Of a DNA stretch of 23,896 nucleotides, positions 9,220 through 18,479 are shown piece by piece. The stretch covers positions 264,951,772 through 264,975,667 of the forward strand of contig JBOZIK010000001.1 in assembly GCA_051453625.1 (NCBI GenBank), given 5' to 3'. Below the pieces are notes generated by a model. The model ran no database searches and was not told where the DNA came from. It saw nothing but the letters and a program-made list of their open reading frames with translations. The position numbers and the translations under genes are program-made. This stretch comes from Welwitschia mirabilis (Eukaryota; Gnetophyta; Gnetopsida; Welwitschiales). The first letter of the stretch is position 1. Each line of letters starts with the position of its first letter.

Positions 9220-10565
9220 ATTTGGGCCTCACTTTTTTGAAAATCTTGAAAACCATGTTTTTTTTGCTTTCTTACTTTTTTCAATAAAAATGTGAGTTGG
9301 ATTTTAGAAATTAAATAAAATTTGTTTTCCTTGATTTTTTGTTTTGGTTTTCATGGTACTTTTAATTTTTAATTTTTTATCTCTATGTTTTTCTCTTTTA
9401 ATTTTTAATTCTGTTTCTATATTTTTTGCTCCTGCTTAATAATATGTCATCTCCTTCTTCATTCCCATGATAAGATGGATGACAATCTATTTTTGATAGT
9501 TTTCTAGTCTTTCTATTAATTTTTTTTGTTATGTTTCTTTTTCCCATGTATGTCATCTGGACGACGAGTAGGATGACAGTCAATAAATTATTAATTTTAA
9601 TTTTTGTTATTTTGAGAAAATACATTTTTTATGGCCCTGTTGAGATTTTTGACTTAACTGGTTGAGAGTTACAAGAAGTAAATGGGCAAAATTTGGAATT
9701 TCATGAGCAAAACTATTTGAATTTTCTCTTAGCTTTCTCCTTTAAAAGATTATTATGGCATTACTTAATCATCTTACAAACTTGATTAATGTATTTATTT
9801 TTATGACTAGTCTTTTAACTTGGGAATTTCAGTGGTAAGATTGAATTCACTCAATCTTAAGACATTCACATGTCCATGATCTTCAATTGAGGAAAGATGC
9901 TTTATTCTTAAATGTTTTTCTCAATGGTGAAAAGATCCTAGATTTTTTAAGAGTGTTCTTTTCTATCTTAGTCTTATGACTTTTACCTTTATCTTTTGAA
10001 ATGTTTGGTCATGTGGAATGTTGCTTTCTTTAAAAGAAAAAGGAAGAAGAAGAAAGAAATAAAGCCCATAATGTTTTATATTTATAATATCTCAAAAACA
10101 TGGTCACCATAATGTCCTATCGCAAGTGCACGAGGATAAATATTTTTGAAAGGATCCTTGGACAGTGTAATATAGTAGCTATGGGAACTTCACTAGGAGG
10201 TTAGTTGGTCATGCTTCATGGGTCCTTACTTCTCTGACTGTGGTTTCACTTCCTTTATCATGGATAATAAAGTTGTTCTAATAACTTTGAGGCTATGAAA
10301 TCAGTGATGTTCTTAATGTCATTAGAGATATTTTTTATTTCCTAAACTCTTAGTCTTTCCACATGATCATTTCATTTCTTGAGATTTGGGTGTTTGTTTT
10401 GAAATGATAGTAGGAGAGTTATTTTTTAGCAATTCTTTAGTTTAATCATTCATTATTTAAATCATATTACCGTAGCATTATCATAATCACTATCTTATTG
10501 GATGGACCTTTTTACATTAAGTCATGCATTTTCCACATCAAGTAATGTTATGGTTTCTTTTATGG

Positions 10566-11124
10566 AAATTTTCTAGGTTAAAATGTTAGAGTGATAAGCT
10601 ATCTTTTATTTATGTTATCTTCTGGCCATCCTTCTTGTTTTCTTTTTTGGTTTGATTAGTTATTTTAAACTCATTACTGTATTTTCTTATCATGTTTGTT
10701 CTTTTTTAGTTTTTAGTTTTCAATAAAAAAATTATTTTCTGAGTTTTTTCAATAATTTGTACTTATTTCTTTTTAGATTTTTGGTGTTATAAGCATTGCN
10801 NNNNNNNNNNNNNNNNNNNNNNNNNNNNNNNNNNNNNNNNNNNNNNNNNNNNNNNNNNNNNNNNNNNNNNNNNNNNNNNNNNNNNNNNNNNNNNNNNNNA
10901 ATTTGCTAGGTTATAATGTTAGATTGGTGAGCTATTTTTTTTTTATGTTATCTTATGCCCATCCTTCTTGTTTTCTTTTATGAATTGGTTAGTTATTTCA
11001 AAGTCATTACCATATTTTCTTATCATGTTCTTTTTCAGTTTTCAATAAAAAAAATTGTTTTCTTGAGTTTGCTCAATAAATTTGTACTTATTTCTTTTTA
11101 GATTTTTGGTGTTGTAAGCGTCAC
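10566..11124 (+). repeat. Direct duplication around an assembly gap
   Basis: 10566-10799 and 10900-11124 are near-copies: both run CTAGGTTA, AATGTTAGA, GTGA/TAAGCTAT, CCATCCTTCTTGTTTTCTTTT, TTTTCAATAAAAAAA, ending GATTTTTGGTGTT. They differ by substitutions and small indels, so they are not the same sequence entered twice. The 100-N gap (10800-10899) sits exactly between them. Confidence 0.8.
10800..10899. other. Assembly gap (100 N)
   Basis: Round-number gap of unknown size at the junction of two diverged direct copies. Confidence 0.95.
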
Positions 11125-11567
11125 TTATGATCTTTTTGTAATAAAACATTTTTATTTTCCACTCTTTTTATCAAAATATTTCATATCTCTATATTTTTTT
11201 ATATCTGACATTACTTAGCTTTGCACTTTGTTTTAAAAATTGTCCTCATTCTCACTATCTTTTACCTGCCTTCTCACTTCCATTTACCTTCTTTATTTTA
11301 TTTTCCAATATGGGATGTATTACTTTTTATTTGGGAGGGCAAGGACCCACTTTCATGGCTTATTTTTCAAAAATTTTTAACTTAATTTAGAGTTTCCATG
11401 ACATCAAATTTTCAAAATTTCATACACATTATGTATTACTTATAATTTATCCATGTGATATGTTTTATGAGCCTGGTTTTTAATTTTCTGATTTATCTTT
11501 TGAAAAATAAATTAGCTCACAATTATGGTTTTTTTGTCTTTTTTTTTTTTACATGGATTGACAAAGT

Positions 11568-11582
11568 CTCAGTGGAGGGCTA
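11568..11582 (+). other. Polypurine tract before the right LTR
   Basis: CAGTGGAGGGCTA-type purine-rich run immediately before TGTTGCACTAC, the intact start of the right LTR. This is the expected plus-strand primer position. Confidence 0.6.
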
Positions 11583-12650
11583 TGTTGCACTACTAATTTA
11601 AGATTATTTAATGCAATTTTATAAGGTATTTTTCAAGACTTTTATACAGGTTTAGGTGTAAATTTGAGGATTATGAAGATACAAGAATAAATCTTGAAAA
11701 AGTGCAATTCTTATCCAAATTTGATGCATTAAAGGCACTTTCTGATGCACAAATCTTTGAAGAAGGATTATTAATAAAAATGCTGGTTTCTTCTCAATAA
11801 AATAATCAAAGAAGACCATCATCCCCGTCATCGTCCCTATGACAGGTAGGATGACACTCTGTCGATGTGAACTGCCAAGTCAATATTTCAAGAATATTCT
11901 ATAATGTACTATTCTCCCTATAGTTGTTTGGATAACATCCTAGATGACACTCTCATGTAACTGACTTAGACGAGAATCCCTTGACCGTTTTGTCCACTTA
12001 TGAGTCATTGATAAGCATGTCTAACTACACCAATTATCTATCCTTATCTACTATATTTCCTTATAAATAAGTCTCCTTTTAACTCTCTTTATCATCTTGG
12101 TTGCACCGGACATTCTCGTAATAGGATATCGAAGGATGGAGATCTATTTTGAGTGTTGCAGAAAGACATGCACTTGGTAGAGGGTTGTGTATCTTTCATT
12201 AAGACCTGGCTATTTTGTAACTAAATGAGTATTACTCTTTTAATATAAAATCTTGTTTTCTTTTTATGATTGCATTATAGATCTTCTAATTTTCCTTATA
12301 GTCTATGTTGCCCTTGATCTAGTAATAGTTTCTTGGGTGATATAGATTATTAATGGTAGCCTTTGTTAAGGCTAAAAGCAAATAGTATTAAGTTCATTTT
12401 GCATTTGCATTTAGAATAGTTACATATTACATTCTACAATATATCTTTATTTCTTTTCATTGTTAGTTATTTTCTAGCTTCTCTTATTCTGCAAAGCAAC
12501 CTAAATCTCATCTCATATACTTTAATGAGATATAACATTTTGGGTTTATTTCCATTAAATTAGTGTATTGTATTGTGTGAGATAATTATTTATTTTATTA
12601 TTGATATAATCCTTTGAGCTTGAAAAATCACATAATTACACATCATAATA
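11583..12650 (+). repeat. Right (3') LTR of the nested element
   Basis: 1068 bp, homologous to 2903-3968. It keeps the terminal TG and a TATA box (TATAAATA at 12062-12069) that the left copy has lost. It ends CATAATA against CTGTAATA in the left LTR. In 120 hand-aligned bases the pair shows 11 transitions and 3 transversions. Confidence 0.9.
12062..12069 (+). promoter_or_regulatory. LTR TATA box
   Basis: TATAAATA in the middle of the right LTR, the usual place for the U3/R promoter; the homologous site in the left LTR (about 3380) is mutated to TATCAATA. Confidence 0.5.
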
Positions 12651-12655
12651 AAAAT
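12651..12655 (+). repeat. Target site duplication, right (AAAAT)
   Basis: Identical to 2898-2902 and directly adjoining the right LTR end. Confidence 0.65.
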
Positions 12656-12905
12656 GTATCAACTGATCAATAGATTAAATGGTTTATATGATGACATTAT
12701 GCCTTTTTATAAAATTTGTATTCTTAACCCTTCAAATGTGCATCTTAAATTGTTTTATTTGTAATCAAAAAATTTTATTATACAAAATGTCTTCACTTGG
12801 TTTCAAAAGATGTAATATTTTGTAAAAGAATAATAGGCATTTTATGAGGGGAATTTTTTCTAAGTCCTAAATATTTTTACAACTAAGTATTGTTTGCCAT
12901 TAATG
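12656..12905 (+). other. Copia 3' spacer, right part
   Basis: Continuation of 2630-2897 after the insertion. Its last ~100 bp (TTTTGTAAAAGAATAATAGGCATT ... ACTAAGTATTGTTTGCC, given in pieces) match the minus-strand element at 22003-22075, which places it as the DNA before the copia polypurine tract. No gene. Confidence 0.6.
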
Positions 12906-12919
12906 TCAAAGGGGGAGAT
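12906..12919 (+). other. Polypurine tract of the plus-strand copia element
   Basis: TCAAAGGGGGAGAT, preceded by TTTGCCATTAATG, is the classic plant copia context. The minus-strand copy at 21979-21992 has the same layout and is followed by an intact LTR start, TGTTATAA. Confidence 0.75.
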
Positions 12920-13079
12920 TATTAGATTATGTTTTATCAATTGATGTCAAGATAATGTTTTTTGTATAGAAAATATTATGTATCTTGTGTAGAAGTTGTT
13001 AATCACTTGCAAGTCTGAAGATGAAATCAAAACCATCGAATTATGAGTACTAGAAACCTGTTAAGTTCATTTACCCTTT

Positions 13080-13480
13080 TAAGGGATTGACGAGAGTTTA
13101 AGAGGTCGATCACTCCTGAAGTAAACATTCAGAAATTAAACTAAATTCAAAGGGGTTGACTAAATTTTTGATGGAATTGACTAAACCTATAACCTCTAGA
13201 GCCAATGTCCTTGAACTGAATGATAAAGAGTTGACCAGACATTTATGGGGTCGACTGGGTCTGAGGACCTAAGAATAGTATCCCTAGACCAAATGACAAG
13301 GGGCCTACTAGACATATGATGGGGTCAACTAGATATGTAAACCTATGAATAGTACTCCTAAACTGATTATCAAGGGGTCGACTGGATCATTTAAGGGATC
13401 AACTAGACCTAAGCCCTGTGCATCTAATACTCCTAAACTGATCATTATAGGGTCGACCAACACCTAAAGGGATCAACTGA
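13080..13480 (+). repeat. ~74-bp minisatellite with paired GTCGAC-type half sites
   Basis: GTTGAC/GTCGAC-type words start at 13155, 13230, 13303 (as GCCTAC), 13377 and 13452, giving steps of 75, 73, 74 and 75 bp; an earlier unit starts at about 13086. Each full unit has a second site about 30 bp on (GGGTCGACTGGG, GGGTCAACTAGA, GGGATCAACTAGACC) and shares CCTATGAATAGTACTCCTAA-like linker. Further sites at 13559 and 13662 are out of phase. Confidence 0.75.
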
Positions 13481-13815
13481 ACTTGATGTTGAAAATTGAA
13501 AAGATCTTTATTAGGATAAGCGAGTAACCAAATTTAATAGTGGATGACTATAGTAGGGTCAACTAGACCCAGATGGGATTAACCAGACATGAAGCCATAA
13601 GAAACTAAGGTAACCAAAAATTTTACTTGGGTGACTTTTGTAAGTTACAGCACCAGATGGGGTCGACTGGACTTTTGAGGGATCGATCAGACGAAACGGA
13701 ACTAAAATTCTATCCATTTTATATCTATTATTTATCCATTAGATAGTTATTTTTTAGCCATTTATAGTTGTTAGAAGCACATTTTCAAATGTAATAAATC
13801 TTAAAAGCCTTCCAA

Positions 13816-13823
13816 TATAAATA
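13816..13823 (+). promoter_or_regulatory. Copia LTR TATA box
   Basis: TATAAATA within CCAATATAAATAACTAAGAG, just after the minisatellite region, as expected at the U3/R boundary of the LTR. Confidence 0.5.
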
Positions 13824-14087
13824 ACTAAGAGGTAGATGATTAAAGAACCTTTTTGGATCTAATGAATCAGCACTCTAATCTTATGATATTCACCATTAAG
13901 TTTTGGCTTTTGTACTCTTGACCAAGGAGGATCTATTATTTGTATTATCTTTACATTCAAGGTCATATCTAGTGTTTCATCTATTGTACATCAACATGAA
14001 AAGAGCTCCATCAAATCTACAATATCAAGAACGAGTGATATCTATGCATCTTAGCATTATTGCATTACTATTTTACATTGTAAAAGG

Positions 14088-14232
14088 TTGAGACTAATCC
14101 TTGAGACTAAGCCTATAAAAGTCCATTTAAATGTTGAGACTAAGCCTTAAAAAGTCTGTTTAAAGATTGAGACTAAGCCTAAAAAAATCCATTCAAGGGT
14201 TGAGACTAAGCCTTAGAAAGTCCATTTGTAAA
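14088..14232 (+). repeat. 33-bp tandem array (TTGAGACTAAGCC)
   Basis: A 13-bp partial copy at 14088-14100 is followed by four units of exactly 33 bp: 14101-14133, 14134-14166, 14167-14199 and 14200-14232. Each opens TTGAGACTAAGCC and contains a AAAGTCCATT-like core. The minus-strand LTR has the same element (AAACTAAGCC) on both sides of its gap. Confidence 0.92.
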
Positions 14233-14579
14233 GGTTATAGGTAAATCTAGAATACCTAATGAAGTAACAAAGATCTAGATCAAGCTTGATAATAAGCTAA
14301 TCATCGAGAGCGAAGTAGGGAGTTTCCCAAACCACTATAAATCTTGCATGCATTTATTTGGTATTTTGTGCTTTTAATTAGTTTATTTCTTTACTTTTGT
14401 TAGTTTTTATTTTTCATGCACATTTTAAATGAGTGAATTATTTTATGCAAGATACATCTTTGATTCATTTATAATACATTGTTTTTATTTTTTAAGAACA
14501 TATTCACCCACCCCCTCCCTCTAGGATTCTTGATTCTATTACAACTACTATCACTTAAGGAGGAATCCCCCATTAATCT

Positions 14580-15345
14580 TAATAAGAAAAAGAACAATTA
14601 CTTATAGCCCATATAGTTTCCATCCTATGAGAAATCCTTAGCTTTATCTCAACAACTTCATGAGTCAATAGCTTCATCTTCATCTTTAAGTAGGACTCAA
14701 GCCTTATAAGAACCATAAAACTTATTTATAATTAAAATCAACTTTCAAAGAGCTTAATTCTTTTGATGAAAATTTACCTTGTCAGGTAATTTCCAATGCA
14801 TCTTTGTCTCAAAATGATGTTTTGCAATAGTTATTAAATAAACATAAATAAACAAAGAAATGGAATAATTTTGATTTTAAACACATAGACGTTTTGGATT
14901 ATACTAATGTTCTTTCTAACTTTATAAAATCTTGCATAAAAATCTATATTGATTCTCTTCTAATTTAAAATGATTTACAAAGCTTTGAATCATCTGATCT
15001 TTGCGTTTATACTTTTAAGCCTTTATGCATATACCACCATGAAATAATTTTATATTTTAGAGTATAGTTTTATTTTAGGATTGATTCTCCTTCTAGATTA
15101 GATTTATCTTGGAAAAAAATAAAAATAGTTATGCTTGATAATCTCTCTCACCTAAAACCTTCGAAGCACTACCACCTATATAAGTATTGTCTTAAATCGT
15201 TTCACTTAAGAAATCCAAAACTTCATTCCTACCATTGAATAAGGCATCATTTCTTTAATCCTCTTCATTCATGCCTATCATTTTTAAATAACCCTACTAA
15301 GCCTATAAATCATCCAACTGACCTTCAACCTATAAATATCTAAGA
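14580..15345 (+). pseudogene. Decayed reading frame of unknown origin
   Basis: One frame can be followed for about 250 codons with roughly ten stops, nearly all TAA or TAG where CAA or CAG would restore Gln, and one TGA (from CGA). The clearest part runs from FKELNSFDENLPCQ (14744) through FKHIDVLDYTNVLSNFIKS near 14880, SSDLCVYTFKPLCIYHH near 15000, LDLSWKKIKIVMLDNLSHL near 15100 and HSCLSFLNNPTKPINHPTDL near 15270. The downstream third is rich in His, Leu and Pro. I cannot match it to a family. It follows the copia LTR and is therefore probably part of the DNA into which that element inserted, perhaps another retrotransposon's extra ORF. Confidence 0.3.
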
Positions 15346-17520
15346 CTAACAAACCAAGTTAATGGCCTTTTAATAAAAAAAACAATAATAAGTGATCTCA
15401 TTATCACTTAAGTAATGTTTACAATTAAGTTCACTTATGTGTTTTTTAAGAAAGAGTTGCACTTAATTTAAGTTTACTATTAAAGGCGTAATTACCTAAG
15501 ATCTTTAATTTTAGTAAGACATGGCTACAAACATGGAATCTACCCTCATAGCATATTACTTATGTTTAGAGCTTTTGATGGGGGCAAGATTATTCTTGAT
15601 TAGGCTAATGAGCCAATGATGCCTTTAATGTGCATAAAAATGATTATAAGAATAGAAACATAATATATTTTCTCTAAATGCACATCACATTAATCACTTA
15701 ATTAAATTTAGTTCATTACATCAAACAATGCATACTATCTGGTAATGTAGCTCTCATAATTTAATTAAGACATAATCAGCTACACCAAGGTAATATTTTC
15801 TTTATAAAATAACATGCTTAACTCTATTGAAAGAAAATTTAATAAAATTGGATTCTCAATTCAATTTAAAGGCTTAAATCTAAGGACATATATGATAGTA
15901 GAAAAGGAAAATAATAGGAATAAAAAGATGGTAATTGGAGGCCTTTCATGTCCTATTGTCTCTTCTTTTTTAAATTTAAGATTTACTATGATTTATTAAA
16001 TTCATATAATGTACTTACTAATACTATGCTTATTTAATATTGAGATCCATAAAAAATAACAAAAAGATAATTAATGCCATTCATATAATTATGTTGTCTT
16101 CTTTATTCATTAATTTCATGGTGGAGTCCTTTACCACATTTTCATTTTCCATTCCTATCATCCACTTTAATTCACTTCCATGTCATGAGAAATAAATCAT
16201 AAGTCCTAAACCTTTTTCACTTAGAATCTTTAGAAAGGAATAAAATGGTTGTTTTACATTAGGTATTTTTTCCTTACTTGCATTGCTTTATATCTTTTTA
16301 TTTCATAAAGACTTATCCAATTTTTCTTTGAATATTTTATTAAAATGTCTTTAACACTTTTCTAGATAATTGTTTTTATAGAATTTTTAAATTTTAGTGC
16401 CTTAATTTTAGAAGATTAGTCATAAAGTTTTCATGCTTGAGTTTTTTTTCTTAGATCTTTTTCCCATGTTAAACATTTTATTATTAACTTTTCAATATGG
16501 GTCTAGTAAAATTATAATTAAAAGGCATGTTAACGTGTAAATATTGACATTCTAATGAAGTTAATTAATTAATTTATCTTAATGAAAGAAATTACTATAA
16601 CTAATTTATCATAAAAATATGTCTTCTATTGCTTTTCTATCATAATTATGGATTTATCATTTTCTCATAACATTTTTAATACATGTATATCAATTTAAAT
16701 TGACATGCCTAAAGATAATGATGATTTAGGGTAAAATGCCAATGTTGTTATTTAGGTTACCTAATGCAGTTAGTCTTTTTAAGTAAAGTGCTTTAATTCT
16801 TATGTTCCTAACATGTTATGCAAAATTCAGTTAAATGTAGTTGTAAACTTAATAAGATTTCACATAAAAAATAACTTGCATCTTCGATGACACATGGCAA
16901 TCATGATGATGATATGTAACTGTGACATGTGATAATGTTGAGTGGGATGATGGAGAAGACACATGATAACATTAGTAGTTGGCAAAAGTAGCAACATCTT
17001 AAAGCCAATTATTGCATTCATCATAATGGTTGCTGACTAATGCAAGATGATAAAGGCTCTACCTGATACTACATGTCATAATTTATAATCGGTTATCTTA
17101 CACTATAAGCTAACCATCCTCTACTCCATTCTTTACCTATAAATTAGCCTTAATCCCTTCATTGTAATATTCTTTATTTTGGTAATAGCATAGAGTCTTT
17201 AAAGTATTAATTTTTTATTGCCTTATTAGAAATTTTTTGATGAGTGAGCTTGCTTTCAAGAATAGCTTAAAAAGTTATTTCAGCTTTCTTCCATTTCTAG
17301 TGTAATGTGTCTTTCTTTGATTCATTACTTAAGAGTTGTTTCTTTAAATTATTAGACACAATTCACTCTGTACTAGGGATGTTTAAGTAGTAATGTAACT
17401 ATCACATTTTATTATCAATTAATTAAATCTATTACCTTAATTAATCTAAGTCTTAGTAATTTCATGGATCTTGTGCACAATAAGTTCATACTTTCCATTT
17501 TCATTACAAGGCTATGAAGG
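15346..17520 (+). other. A+T-rich non-coding region, possible plus-strand LTR
   Basis: No supportable gene; an open frame at 15814-15999 has no protein character. GATGGGGGCAAGAT at 15579-15592 followed by TATTCTTGATTAGG could be a polypurine tract and LTR start. At 16870-17250 the sequence looks like a gypsy LTR promoter region: CACATGGCAATCATGATGATG, GGTTGCTGACTAATG, TATAAATT at 17138-17145, then CCTTCATTGTAATATTC. No partner LTR is present, so the call rests on style only. Confidence 0.3.
17138..17145 (+). promoter_or_regulatory. Candidate TATA box in a possible LTR
   Basis: TATAAATT in CTTTACCTATAAATTAGCC, about 20 bp before a C/T-rich, CATTGTAATATTC transcript-start-like region. Orientation is opposite to the neighbouring chromovirus. 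Confidence 0.3.
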
Positions 17521-18138
17521 ATCAATAACTTTCAAATTTACTAATACTCATATGATGAAAAAAGATTATGTCATCATGATATGAGCCATCATACTTGATA
17601 GTATGAAGCTTACTTCAGGATAGTGAAGCATATGGTTGAGTGAGAAATCACTAAAGGACAAATTGGAAGAATACTTAGAGCTTACTTGCATCCCACTTTT
17701 TTAAACAAAGTTTTAAAACATTTCTTAAACTCTCTATTTTCTTTTTTCTTTTATTTATAACTTGTAATTAAGTAATATTTTATATAAATTCTATTTAGCT
17801 AGCCCTAATTATCCCTATGAAATAATAATACTAGACATTTATCTAGTTTTAAATTTAGTTTATGCATTAAAATGAATAATTTGCATTGCTTAAAATTAGA
17901 ATAAAGGACTTTAATAAAATAAAAAAAATTTATGAATGTGTAATATCATAATTTAAAAAAAGTTATGTTTTATTCATTATTAATAAAATAAAATATTTCC
18001 ATTTTAAACACAAGGCTTCGGAGAGTGAATTTACCAAGTCAGACTACCTTTAGGGTCTAGTTTACGGCATGGCTAGCGGGCTAGGCCAGCTTTTTAAGGA
18101 CATTAGTATACTTGTATAAAATACATTCATGTCCTACA
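17521..18138 (-). repeat. Start of the 3' LTR of the chromovirus (end not determined)
   Basis: On the minus strand the LTR starts TGTAGGACATGAATG at 18138, right after a purine tract. Its first ~130 bp contain AAAAGCTGGCCTAGCCCGCT and CTGACTTGGTAAATTCACTC, a G+C-rich patch that stands out from its surroundings. The left limit at 17521 is arbitrary; I could not find the LTR end. The remaining sequence is A+T-rich and gene-free. Confidence 0.45.
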
Positions 18139-18155
18139 ATCCTCCTTTACCACTC
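18139..18155 (-). other. Polypurine tract of the chromovirus
   Basis: Minus strand GAGTGGTAAAGGAGGAT directly before TGTAGGACATG. About 330 bp separate it from the chromodomain end, a normal distance for this lineage. Confidence 0.5.
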
Positions 18156-18479
18156 TTTAATGATGACAAACAGTTATCATAACATTTCATAACAAAGGTA
18201 ACTCTTTGTATTAAATACAATTAGTTCTACAAAGACTATATCCCTTAAATAAAAAATTATATTATTTAATAAATATAATAGTTAACATTAATGATAATGG
18301 ACATGATGTATTATTTATTCAAGAGAAAAATGGATTGCACTAGGACCATCTTAAGATGTATGTTTATCCCTGAAATAATATTCCTTTGAAGAATCTTCAT
18401 GTATATCTGTTTTACCTTATTCATATTTTTCATTCTTATTTTATCCTATTTCAATATTAAAATAAGATTTATCTTTGTT

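Larger units (their letters stand above)
9220..11567 (+). other. Non-coding 3' part of the nested element
   Basis: About 2.3 kb with no supportable gene on either strand. It holds a leader-like T-rich block with two dyad motifs (9446-9484, 9552-9580), a purine run at 10032-10060, a somewhat more G+C-rich patch at 10116-10260, and a duplicated block around the gap at 10800. Short open frames here, including one on the minus strand at 9398-9625, have no recognisable protein character. Confidence 0.6.
2903..12650 (+). mobile_element. Nested Athila/Tat-like LTR retrotransposon without visible polymerase
   Basis: Complete element of 9748 bp (gaps counted as written): LTR 2903-3968, PBS 3972-3989, internal region with three tandem copies of an unrecognised frame (4759-9219), a long T-rich non-coding 3' part, a purine tract at 11568-11582, LTR 11583-12650, flanked by AAAAT. 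The PBS is a decayed match to the 3' end of tRNA-Asp, used by the plant Athila/Tat branch of Ty3/gypsy. I find no protease, reverse transcriptase, RNase H or integrase motif on the plus strand inside it, so it looks non-autonomous, though three gaps could hide some sequence. LTRs differ at 14 of 120 aligned bases in one hand-counted stretch (3601-3720 against 12282-12401), so the insertion is old. It interrupts the copia element between its extra ORF and its 3' LTR. Confidence 0.85.
12920..14543 (+). repeat. 3' LTR of the plus-strand copia element
   Basis: About 1624 bp. The start TATTAGATTATG aligns with TGTTATAATTTG of the minus-strand LTR, so TG has become TA; it ends near TTCTATTACA. Order inside: a GTCGAC-type tandem array, a TATA box (13816), a 33-bp tandem array (14088-14232), then the conserved end block CACTATAAATCTTG ... 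CACCCACCCCCTCCCTCTAGGATTC (14330-14530), typical of plant copia LTR ends. The same order is found reversed in 20249-21978. A short open frame at 13903-14091 inside it is not considered a gene. Confidence 0.8.

Noticed and set aside
9398-9625. Minus-strand open frame of 75 codons
   Set aside because: Lies in T-rich leader-like sequence; its Lys/Ile-rich content simply reflects poly-T on the plus strand.
13903-14091. Open frame of 62 codons
   Set aside because: Within the transcribed part of the copia LTR, no counterpart in the minus LTR.
13080-14232. Tandem units as a CRISPR array
   Set aside because: The units are contiguous and degenerate with no unique spacers, and the setting is a plant LTR.
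14544-14556. Possible primer site after the plus copia LTR
   Set aside because: ACTATCACTTAA matches TGGTATCAGAGC only in the TATCA core; the LTR is better read as a 3' LTR because a polypurine tract and ORF precede it.
15814-15999. Open frame of 61 codons
   Set aside because: Isolated, no motif, in non-coding A+T-rich DNA.
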